Below, piece after piece: positions 5,249-12,773 of a stretch of 12,773 nt of DNA (position 1 is its first letter; every line of letters begins with the position of its first letter). The stretch is from Clostridia bacterium (GTDB lineage Bacteria > Bacillota > Clostridia > Oscillospirales > CAG-272). The stretch is taken from NCBI GenBank assembly GCA_024404655.1, contig JAKSPR010000043.1, forward strand, positions 1-12,773, read 5' to 3'. A model generated the notes under the pieces. That model searched no databases and was not told the DNA's origin. It was given only the letters and a program-made list of their open reading frames with translations. The position numbers and the translations under genes were made by a program.

Positions 5249-8200
5249 ATGCCGGGTTTTGTTCATCTGCATCTGCACAGCGAATACAGTCTGCTTGACG
5301 GCGCTATCCGCGTCACGGATATTCCCCGTCTTGCCAAAGAAGCGGGACACAATGCCGTCGCCCTCACCGACCACGGCAATATGTTCGGCGCGGTGAAGTT
5401 CTACCGTGCCTGCAAGGAGCTCGGCATCAAGCCCATCATCGGCTGTGAGGTCTATGTCGCTCCCCGCTCCCGCCATATCAAAGTACAGGAAAAGGACGGC
5501 GGTTATCATCACCTCCTGCTGCTCTGCGAAAATCAGACCGGCTATCAGAATCTGATTGCCATGGTGTCGCTTTCCTATACCGAGGGCTTCTATTCCAAGC
5601 CCCGGGTGGATATGGAGCTGCTTGAAAAATACCATGAGGGCCTGATCTGCTTATCCGCGTGTCTGGGCGGGTATATTCCGAAATGCCTTGCCAAAGGCGA
5701 TTATGCGGAAGCCAAGAGCTACGCCGAGTGTCTTTCTGCCGTGTTCGGAAAAGACAATTTCTATCTGGAGCTGCAGGATCACGGCATTGATCTTCAGAAG
5801 GTCGTCAACCGCGGCATCAAGCAGATCGCGCGGGAGACAGGCCTGCCGCTGGTCGTTACCAACGACGCCCACTAGCCCCGCCGCACCGATGCGGACAAGC
5901 AGGCGGTGCTCATGTGCATCCAGACCAATACCACCGTGGAGGACGGCCGTCCCCTCGGCTTTGAAACCGACGAATTTTTCTATAAATCCACAGAAGAAAT
6001 GCAGCGCCTGTTCCCGGATGTGCCGGAAGCAATCGAAAATACCCAGAAGATCGCCGACCGCTGCCATTTCGATTTTCAGTTTGATAAACTTTATCTCCCG
6101 GTCTTCAAGACCCCGGACGGCAGCATGCCTTCCGCCTATCTGCGCCGCCTTGCGGCAGAAGGCTTTGAAGAAAAGTGCGCAGACGGACGCATCGTCTTTT
6201 CCGATGCGCATCCCATGGAAGAATACCGCACCCGCATTGAATATGAGCTTTCCGTGATATGCGCCATGGGCTATGCGGAGTATTATCTGATCGTCTGGGA
6301 TTTCATTCACTATGCCAAGAGCGTCGGTATTCCCGTCGGTCCCGGACGAGGTTCCGGCGCGGGAAGCCTTGTGGCATATCTCATCGGCATCACCGATGTG
6401 GACTCCATCCGCTTCTCCCTTATGTTCGAGCGTTTTCTGAACCCGGAGCGCGTCAGCATGCCCGACTTTGATATCGACTTCTGCGATACCCGCCGGGGTG
6501 AGGTCATCGACTACGTCCGCAGACGCTACGGAGAAGATCACGTTGCCCAGATCATCACCTTCGGTACCCTTGCCGCCCGCGCCGCCGTGCGCGATGTGGG
6601 ACGGGCGCTGGGCATGTCCTTTGCGGATACCGATATCGTTGCCAAAGCCATCCCGCAGGAGCTTGGCATGACCCTTGAAAAGGCCATGGAGCTGCCCGAC
6701 TTAAAAGCCCTCATGGAGGGCGACCGCAAGGTAAAGACCCTCCTTGAAACCGCACAGGCGCTGGAGGGTATGCCCCGTCACGCTTCCACCCACGCAGCCG
6801 GCGTTGTCATCACCGACCGTCCGGTTTCCGAATATGTTCCCCTTGCCGAAAACGGCGGCATGACCGTGACACAGTTCGATATGGACACCGTCGCGGCACT
6901 GGGTCTTCTGAAAATCGACTTCCTCGGCCTGCGGTACTTAACCATCATTGAGGATGCGGAAAAACAGGTCAGAGAAACAAAACCCGATTTCGATATCACC
7001 CGCGTACCGTTCGATGATCCCGCTACTTATGAGATGATCGGCGCGGGCAAAACGGCAGGCGTTTTCCAGCTGGAATCCGGCGGCATGCGCGCCATGCTGC
7101 AGCAGCTCACCCCCGACAATCTGGAAATGATCGTCGCCGCCATCTCCCTTTACCGTCCGGGACCCATGGATTCCATTCCGAAATTCATAGATAACCGTCT
7201 CCACCCGGAAAAGATCGTCTATCCGACCCCGGTCCTCGGTGACATTCTCGACGTTACCTTCGGCTGTATCGTCTATCAGGAGCAGGTCATGCAGATCTGC
7301 CGCGCCGTCGCCGGGTATTCCTACGCTCGCGCTGATCTTGTCCGCCGCGCCATGGCAAAGAAGAAAGCCTCCGTCATGGAAAAGGAACGGGAAATCTTCA
7401 TAAACGGCAGCAAAGCGGCAGACGGCTCCGTTGAGATCCCCGGCGCAGTTGCTATGGGTGTTGACAAAGAAGTTGCGGAGCAGCTCTTTGACGATATGGC
7501 ATCCTTTGCCCGTTATGCGTTCAATAAGAGCCACGCATCGGCTTATGCGTTTACCTCTTACCGCACCGCGTATCTCAAACGCCATTACCCCGGTGAGTAT
7601 TTCTCGGCGCTTTTAACCTCCGTCAGCGGCAGCATGAATAAGACCGCGGAGTATATTGCCGAGGCCGGACGGTTCCATATTCCGATCCTCGCCCCCGATA
7701 TCAACGAAAGTACCGAGTATTTCCACGTCTCCCGGAAAGGGGGGAAAACCTCCATCCGCTTCGGGCTCCTTGCCGTCAAGAATGTGGGCATCCACTTCGT
7801 GGAAGAAATTCTCACAGAGCGGAAGGAAAACGGTCTTTTCACCGATTTTGAGGACTTCGTGTCCCGCATGAGCATGCGCGAATGCTCCAAGCGTCAGGTG
7901 GAAGCCCTCATCAAGTGCGGCGCTTTTGACGCGCTCCCCCAGCAGAGAAGCCAGCTTTACGCCTGCTATGAAAAGATCGTCGATCTGTATGCAGACCGCG
8001 CCCGCACCACCGTCACAGGACAGATGGATCTGTTCTCCGCCGTGACCGAGCAGCCCGAAAAGCATGCGGGCCGCGCTGTGGACGGCTTCGCCTATCCCGC
8101 AATTCCCGAATTTACCATGAAAGAAAAGCTCATGCTGGAACGGGACGCTACGGGGCAGTATTTCTCCGGACACCTGCTGGACGACTACAGCAATCATATC

Positions 8201-8929
8201 GAGCGTCTGCAGCCCGCCCCCATCAGTGATATCATCGCTTCTTTTACGGAAAACGAGGAGGACGGCGGAGACGCCGTGCTCACGGAGCCGCCCGCACAGG
8301 CGGCATACCGGGATAAACAGATCGTCACCGTCGCCGGAACCGTTGCAAAACGTGTTTCCAAGATCACCAAAAAGGGCGACAATATGGCGTTCGTCACCAT
8401 CGAGGACCGTTATGCCTCCATGGAGGTCATCATTTTCCCGAAGACATTGGAGGCCTGCGCCCCATATCTTCTCTATGATACCGCCATCCTTGTCACGGGA
8501 GAACTTTCCGTAAAAGAGGAAGAGGACCCCAAGCTCATTGCCCGCACCGTGCTTCCGCTGAAAACCAATGAACAGCTGGAAAGAGAGCCGGATATGGGAC
8601 AGCCCCAGAGTCCCCGCGACACCAACACCCAAAACGAAACCCCCGTTCAGAATCCGGTCCGGAACAAACGCCCCCCGCGTCGGGTTTCCGATACCCCGAT
8701 TCCGGAAAATCCCCGCTGCCTCTATCTCCGCGTGCCGGATACGGAGGAAAGCGAAAAATTTGCGCTGGCTGATAATCTGACGGAAATCTTTTCGGGAACT
8801 CTCCCCGTCATGTTCTACAGCGAGAAGACAAAAACCTATCAGAAAAAGAATACAGGTGTGATGCTGTCCCCGTATATCCTTTATCAGTTTGAAGAACTGT
8901 TGGGACGGGAAAATGTGATTCTGAAATGA
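5249..8929 (+). CDS. dnaE: DNA polymerase III alpha subunit DnaE, interrupted by an in-frame TAG at codon 209
   Basis: DnaE is a C-family DNA polymerase that copies DNA at the replication fork; in PolC-containing Bacillota it extends primers, mainly on the lagging strand. Read through the TAG, the product would be 1226 residues. The PHP domain (1 to about 280) keeps the metal ligands seen in active PHP domains: HLHLH (8,10), TDHGN (41,42), GCE (67), YHH (87-88), SACLGG (Cys138) and NDAH (206,208). The polymerase core has GPGRGSGAGSLVAY (about 364-377), PDFDIDF (405-411) with the paired catalytic Asp, and LLKIDFLGL with the third Asp near 557, matching Asp555 of E. coli. An OB-fold lies near 1025-1100, then a proline-rich linker and a C-terminal domain to 1226. 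AGGGGG at 5236-5241 serves the start. Codons 1-208 and the stretch after the TAG are in the same frame and both match the family well. If TAG stops translation, only a PHP fragment is made, unless translation restarts at GTG 5906 or ATG 5912. A restarted product of about 1005 residues would keep all polymerase motifs. Confidence 0.93.
5873..5875 (+). other. In-frame TAG within dnaE
   Basis: The codon after NDAH is TAG, where DnaE proteins almost always have Tyr (NDxHY). The next codons read PRRTDADKQAVLMCIQTN, the expected continuation, so no base is gained or lost. One change (TAC to TAG) explains it. Weak restart signals follow: AGGCGG at 5901-5906 lies five bases before the ATG at 5912. 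The only other TAG used in the window ends the PBP gene and behaves as a normal stop, since a Shine-Dalgarno sequence and new start follow at once. Confidence 0.97.
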
Positions 8930-8931
8930 TC

Positions 8932-8939
8932 AGGAAAGG
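8932..8939 (+). promoter_or_regulatory. Ribosome binding site that decides the start of the membrane protein gene
   Basis: AGGAAAGG lies ten bases before the ATG at 8950. The alternative ATG at 8926 overlaps the dnaE TGA (ATGA) but has no good Shine-Dalgarno sequence, so it is less likely unless translation is coupled. Confidence 0.6.
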
Positions 8940-8949
8940 TAGTAATAAA

Positions 8950-9615
8950 ATGGAACGTTCCGAATTCAACAGAAGAAAACTGCCCACAGGCAGAATGACA
9001 CGGTTTTTCATTTATATTCTCATCGCACTGATGGCGGCGTTTGCCCTGTTCTGCGGGATTTATGCCCTTTTGGGCGTCCCCGCGGAGGATCTGCCTCTGG
9101 CTCCCGGCTTCCGCTATGCCGTGGATGAGCGGGGAATCGGCATGATCGGCATGCGGTGCGGCACCATGGCCGGAGAAGTTCCGGTCGATGCCCTGTCAAG
9201 AGGCGATATCAAACTGCCCATGTATCTGTTCGTGCTCCGCACAGAGGCTGTGCTTCTGACTTTGACGGTTCTGCTTGTGTGCCTTTCCCGCATTATGGAA
9301 AGCATCCGCGTCTGCCGTGTATGCACCGACTACGCCGCAAGACAGACAGCGTATGCAGGACTTTCCCTGATTGCAGGAGGGGTGATCTGTTCTCTGGCAG
9401 ACGGCCTTTCGGATTATCTCATCATGAAAAATTATTTTTCCGCAGTTCTGAGCGCTGCCGGAACAAAAGCGGTCTTCCATGCGTCTTTTCCTTTAGCAGC
9501 TGTGCTCGGCGGCGTTTTCCTCATTCTGCTCGGTGCGCTGCTTGACCGCGTTGCGGAAAATCCGACGGCAGAGAATATGCCCATAATGCAGGAGAACACC
9601 GCGGACCGTCAATAA
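8950..9615 (+). CDS. Uncharacterised four-helix membrane protein
   Basis: I do not recognise this 221-residue protein. Hydrophobic segments lie near residues 18-42, 90-114, 133-158 and 176-200, so both ends are probably cytoplasmic. The N-terminus is positively charged (MERSEFNRRK), which fits the inside-positive rule. The loop between helices one and two (about 43-89) would face outside; it is Gly/Pro-rich and has one Cys (70). The loop between helices two and three is short and carries Arg and two Cys (122, 125) in RVCRVC. The tail after residue 200 is polar and acidic. The topology (long first extracytoplasmic loop, final GGVFLILLGALLDR helix) loosely recalls the DUF2975 family, but I would not assign it. 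It sits between dnaE and a class A PBP gene in the same direction, so an envelope role is possible. The start at 8950 was chosen from its Shine-Dalgarno sequence; 8926 would add eight residues and overlap the dnaE stop. Confidence 0.8.
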   Translation: MERSEFNRRKLPTGRMTRFFIYILIALMAAFALFCGIYALLGVPAEDLPLAPGFRYAVDERGIGMIGMRCGTMAGEVPVDALSRGDIKLPMYLFVLRTEAVLLTLTVLLVCLSRIMESIRVCRVCTDYAARQTAYAGLSLIAGGVICSLADGLSDYLIMKNYFSAVLSAAGTKAVFHASFPLAAVLGGVFLILLGALLDRVAENPTAENMPIMQENTADRQ

Positions 9616-9632
9616 ATTACGATGACATCCAT

Positions 9633-9667
9633 ATCACGGCTCCCAGTGATTCATCATCACACGTGAT
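9633..9667. repeat. Cluster of ATCAC/GTGAT half-sites upstream of the PBP gene
   Basis: ATCAC (9633-9637), GTGAT (9646-9650), ATCAC (9656-9660) and GTGAT (9663-9667) alternate within 35 bases of the 100-bp gap. They form two nested inverted repeats, the second with only two bases between its arms. No convincing promoter or terminator is visible in the gap. The cluster could be a regulator site or small hairpins in the operon mRNA. Confidence 0.45.
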
Positions 9668-9715
9668 TTACTACCACACGACAGATCTATTTTTGAAAGG
9701 GAAGAAAAGAACAAC

Positions 9716-12700
9716 ATGAACCAGAATCAGAATATTCCCGAAATCATCCTTCCGCCTCCGGAAGACGAAAATCAGAACCCATCTCCTGCCCCGGCTGACC
9801 CCATCAGCGCTCAGGCAGAGGAACAGGACGCATCCCCGGCACAGGCGGCGCCGGAGAAAGCCCCCGCATCAGCGGAGAATCCCGCGCACCATGCATCCCC
9901 GCGCCACGGAAACCGGGAGAGCAGCGCTGGCATTACCGACCGCACCCATGCCAAAGAACCCGACGACGAGCCGAAAAAGAAGCGCCGCCACGTCAATGCC
10001 CGCCCGGAGCGGAAACAGGAAAACGAGGACCGCGTCCACTGGGGCTATGAGCTCGCCATGGCAGGTGCTGTCATCGGCAAGGTCATTCTGCGCATGCTGT
10101 CGTGGGTGCTCAATATCGTCATCACCATCGGCCTTGTGGGTATGATCACCGGTACCATCGTTGCCGGCGTGTTTGCGCTGTGGATCAAGAACTACGTCGA
10201 TCCCACCATCGACGTCAGCAACTTTACCACCGACCAGAGCCTTACCACCCGCCTTTACTATACCGATTACACCGATAATCCTGCAGGTACTCCCGTGGAG
10301 ATCGAGGATCAGCGGCTGTATTCCAGCGAGAACCGTCTCTGGGTCTCCTACGATCAGCTGCCGAAGAACCTCGTCAATGCGTTCCTTGCCATCGAGGACC
10401 ACCGCTTCTGGTCCCATCCGGGCGTGGACTTCATCCCGACCATCCAGGCGACCTTCCATTACTTTGTCGGCGGCGGTACGGCGGGCGGCTCCACCATCAC
10501 CCAGCAGCTGGTCAAGAACCTGACGGGCGATGACGACGTCACCATCCAGAGAAAGGTGCAGGAGATCTTCCGCGCCATGAATCTGGAAAAGCAGAAATCC
10601 AAGGAAGAAATTCTGGAGATGTACCTCAACATCATCAACCTCGGTCAGGGCTGCTACGGCGTGCAGGCCGCGGCCCAGAAGTATTTCTCCAAGGACGTTT
10701 CACAGCTCACCTTAACGGAATGTGCAGCCCTCGCCGCCATCCCGAAATCCCCCACCAAGTATAATCCCTACCGTCAGCCCGAAAACAACGCCGAGCGCCG
10801 TCATGCCGTCCTTGTCACCATGTATGACTACGGCATGATCACAAGAGCGGAATATGACGTTGCCAATAACAGAGAACTTGTCATCAATCTGTATGAGGAC
10901 GAGGTTACGGCGACCACCACCAACTCCTGGTATACCGATGCCGTCATTGAGGACGTCATTGCCGATCTGCAGAAGGAACTGAACCTCTCACGTCAGGCTG
11001 CCTCCCTCATGATCTACTCCGAGGGTCTTTCCATCTATACCTGTATGGATCCCTTCGTGCAGAACACCCTGCAGAGCGTGTTTGAGGACGATTCCAACTT
11101 CCCCCGCGTGCAGAGCGCGGTCAAGCCGGAATGTTCCATGGTCATCGTTAATCCCAAGAACGGTAATATTCTCGGCCTGATCGGCGGACGCGGCAAGAAG
11201 ACCTCCTCCCGCGGCTTCAATATCGCCACCATGGCAAAGCGTTCTCCCGGTTCCTCCATCAAGCCGCTGACCGTGTATGCTCCGGCGCTGGATGCGGGTC
11301 TCATCACCTACGGCTCCGTCGTCGACGATACGCCGTTCATGTTCAACGAAAAGACCGATAAGTGGAATAATACCACCTATAAAGCCTACCCGGCGAACCT
11401 CCCGGCTGTCTATAAGGGTCTCACCACTATCAATTCCGCCGTGGAACGCTCTGTCAACACCGTCGCCATGAAGGTGCTCGATATGCTGACCCCGGAGGCA
11501 GCTTATAAGTTCTCCCAGAAGATCGGCATGACCGATATCGTCGAAAGCTATACCCGTGTCGACGGCGCGGTCCTCTCCGACGTGGACTATGCGCCCCTTG
11601 CACTGGGTGCTCTGACCGTCGGTGTCACGCCCCGTGAGATGGCACAGGCTTATACTTTCCTTGCAAACGACGGTATCTATACCGAAGCGCGCACCTATAC
11701 AAAGGTCCTTGACAAGAACGGCAAGGTGCTCCTGGATAATGAACAGAAGAGCACCGTCGTCGTCTCCGAGCAGACCGCAAGCATCATGACGAAGGTTCTC
11801 CAGAATGTCGTCAAGAACGGTACCGCAAAGGCCGGATCGCTTCAGAAGTATGTGGATGTCGCGGGTAAGACCGGTACGGCAACGGATGACTATGACCGCT
11901 GGTTCTGTGGCTATACGCCGTATTACCTCGGTGCCTGCTGGTTCGGCTACGAAGAACCCCGCACCATCGGCAGCATCGCCACCATCAGCCCGGCGACCTA
12001 TATCTGGGATGTCGTCATGACAAAGCTTCATCAGCCCCTCATCCAGAATGCTCAGAAGACCGGTGTGCCGCTTGACCAGTTCGAGCTTGCCAGCGGTGTT
12101 GTGACTGCGACCTACTGCATGGATTCCGGCATGCTGCTCTGCGACGCCTGCAAGGCAGACCCCCGTGGCAGCCGTGCGGAAACGGGCTATTTCACCCAGG
12201 AGACTGTCCCCGTGTCCTCCTGCTCCACCCATGTGCTTGTGAAGTACGATAAAGTCACAGGTGCCGTTGCTGCCCTTGACTGTCCCGAAGGCAATCTGAC
12301 CGAAGTCGGTCTCATCCGCGTGGAGAACCGGGACTTCCCCGCGGAGGCCCCTGTCACGGACGCACAGTCTGTGTACCGCAAGTGGTCCGAGCACGACGAC
12401 GGCGTGACAAAGAACGCCTCCGATCCGTTCTTCAAGACTTTGATCGGAGAAGGACGCTATGTCGGTACTTCCGGTACCTCGGGCAGACCGTATAACAGCT
12501 TCTGCTTTGAACATTATGTCTATCACGAGGATATCCCTGAGGAAACCGCGGCACCCGAAAAGGAAACGGAGCCGCCGGTGAAGGAACCGAGAGACCCCGA
12601 ACCGCCTCCCGCAGTACAGACGGAACCCCCGGCTGATGTTCCTCCCACGGAGGGAATTCCGCCCGCAGAAGAGCCGACCGTGCCCGAAGCACCGGAAGAA

Positions 12701-12718
12701 CCCGCCCCTGCTGCATAG
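9716..12718 (+). CDS. Class A penicillin-binding protein (GT51 transglycosylase plus transpeptidase)
   Basis: This bifunctional enzyme polymerises lipid II into glycan strands and crosslinks the stem peptides outside the membrane. The 1000-residue protein begins with a Pro/Ala/Glu-rich disordered cytoplasmic stretch (about 1-85) and a basic patch (87-100, KKKRR). One membrane helix follows, at about 131-156. The GT51 domain has the catalytic EDHRFWSHPG (227-236, Glu227), GGSTITQQLVKN (257-268), RKVQEIFRAMNLE (279-291) and the AALAAIPKSPTKYNP block (337-351). The transpeptidase domain has SSIK (nucleophile Ser513, Lys516), SVN (579-581) and KTG (718-720). A C-terminal region with Cys801, 809, 812, 836 and 856 follows, then a Pro/Glu-rich tail (about 940-1000) outside the cell. 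Extended tails are common in clostridial class A PBPs but make this protein long. A purine-rich AAAGGGAAG lies about 12 bases before the ATG. It ends in TAG. A PBP1A/PonA-like role is probable, but the exact orthologue is not decided. Confidence 0.95.
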   Translation: MNQNQNIPEIILPPPEDENQNPSPAPADPISAQAEEQDASPAQAAPEKAPASAENPAHHASPRHGNRESSAGITDRTHAKEPDDEPKKKRRHVNARPERKQENEDRVHWGYELAMAGAVIGKVILRMLSWVLNIVITIGLVGMITGTIVAGVFALWIKNYVDPTIDVSNFTTDQSLTTRLYYTDYTDNPAGTPVEIEDQRLYSSENRLWVSYDQLPKNLVNAFLAIEDHRFWSHPGVDFIPTIQATFHYFVGGGTAGGSTITQQLVKNLTGDDDVTIQRKVQEIFRAMNLEKQKSKEEILEMYLNIINLGQGCYGVQAAAQKYFSKDVSQLTLTECAALAAIPKSPTKYNPYRQPENNAERRHAVLVTMYDYGMITRAEYDVANNRELVINLYEDEVTATTTNSWYTDAVIEDVIADLQKELNLSRQAASLMIYSEGLSIYTCMDPFVQNTLQSVFEDDSNFPRVQSAVKPECSMVIVNPKNGNILGLIGGRGKKTSSRGFNIATMAKRSPGSSIKPLTVYAPALDAGLITYGSVVDDTPFMFNEKTDKWNNTTYKAYPANLPAVYKGLTTINSAVERSVNTVAMKVLDMLTPEAAYKFSQKIGMTDIVESYTRVDGAVLSDVDYAPLALGALTVGVTPREMAQAYTFLANDGIYTEARTYTKVLDKNGKVLLDNEQKSTVVVSEQTASIMTKVLQNVVKNGTAKAGSLQKYVDVAGKTGTATDDYDRWFCGYTPYYLGACWFGYEEPRTIGSIATISPATYIWDVVMTKLHQPLIQNAQKTGVPLDQFELASGVVTATYCMDSGMLLCDACKADPRGSRAETGYFTQETVPVSSCSTHVLVKYDKVTGAVAALDCPEGNLTEVGLIRVENRDFPAEAPVTDAQSVYRKWSEHDDGVTKNASDPFFKTLIGEGRYVGTSGTSGRPYNSFCFEHYVYHEDIPEETAAPEKETEPPVKEPRDPEPPPAVQTEPPADVPPTEGIPPAEEPTVPEAPEEPAPAA

Positions 12719-12733
12719 CCATTAAATCAAGAG

Positions 12734-12740
12734 AAAGGAG
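12734..12740 (+). promoter_or_regulatory. Ribosome binding site of the gene at the right edge
   Basis: AAAGGAG lies nine bases before the ATG at 12750 and 15 bases past the PBP stop. It supports both the new start and the use of the preceding TAG as a true stop. Confidence 0.8.
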
Positions 12741-12749
12741 ATCCCGCCC

Positions 12750-12773
12750 ATGCTGCAGTACAGCCCGGAGCAC
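12750..12773 (+). CDS. Start of the next operon gene, cut by the window edge
   Basis: Only eight codons (MLQYSPEH) are inside the window, too few to name the product. A strong Shine-Dalgarno sequence, the 31-nt gap behind the PBP stop and the shared direction make it a likely further member of the rightward operon. Confidence 0.6.

Noticed and set aside
5873..5875. TAG considered as a pyrrolysine or selenocysteine codon
   Set aside because: Selenocysteine uses TGA. Pyrrolysine is known from methylamine methyltransferases and relatives, not DnaE, where this position is a plain Tyr. No Pyl genes are in the window.
5651..8632. Long antisense frames within dnaE (5651-6541, 6938-7585 and 7613-8632)
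   Set aside because: All oppose clearly conserved polymerase coding sequence; their translations are His/Gly/Asp-rich without family features.
8926..8949. Upstream ATG overlapping the dnaE stop as start of the membrane protein
   Set aside because: No adequate Shine-Dalgarno sequence precedes it, whereas AGGAAAGG is properly placed for the ATG at 8950. Coupled initiation cannot be fully excluded.
10988..12526. Long open frame of 512 codons on the minus strand, antisense to the PBP gene
   Set aside because: It lies wholly inside a gene with every class A PBP motif and has no recognisable domain or good ribosome site. Long antisense frames are a side effect of the C/G-rich third codon positions.

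Overview
The window looks like a chromosomal segment of a Gram-positive, low-oxygen-type Bacillota (class Clostridia, probably of the Oscillospirales/Christensenellales kind seen in gut metagenomes). The evidence is a lipoprotein-type solute-binding protein with a clostridial signal peptide, a WhiA homologue, a DnaE with a complete PHP domain, a class A PBP with acidic/proline tails, strong AGGAGG-type ribosome sites and sigma-A promoters. Base composition is moderately GC-rich with a C/G-rich third codon position (judged by eye, not calculated). The taxonomic placement is inference.

Layout. Positions 1-3070 hold a two-gene leftward unit: an extracellular solute-binding lipoprotein (1586-3070), then a serine hydrolase of the beta-lactamase/PBP fold (36-1511), closed by a strong hairpin at 2-29. 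The 74-nt gap between them carries a 20-bp unit repeated three times. Positions 3071-3365 are a divergent control region with a near-consensus promoter for the leftward unit, an extended -10 promoter for the rightward unit, and several inverted repeats. From 3366 to the right edge runs a tightly packed rightward operon: murB, whiA, dnaE, a small four-helix membrane protein, a class A penicillin-binding protein, and the first eight codons of one more gene. No terminator is visible inside this operon.

How the genes work together. The rightward operon combines peptidoglycan precursor synthesis (MurB), peptidoglycan polymerisation and crosslinking (class A PBP), a cell-division/sporulation regulator (WhiA) and replication (DnaE). 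It therefore groups wall growth with the cell cycle. The murB-whiA-dnaE order is a shortened form of the murB-rapZ-yvcK-whiA-dnaE neighbourhood common in Clostridia; rapZ and yvcK are absent here. The leftward unit is accessory: a binding protein without adjacent permease genes, coupled to a cytoplasmic serine hydrolase.

The most striking observation is an in-frame TAG at 5873-5875 inside dnaE. It replaces the Tyr codon that normally follows the last metal-ligand motif (NDAH) of the PHP domain. The reading frame and the protein family match continue without shift on both sides, so this is one base change, a sequencing error or a recoding event, not a frameshift. The TAG at the end of the PBP gene looks like a normal stop, which argues against general reassignment of TAG. 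I see no clearly new multi-gene defence or mobile system in this window.
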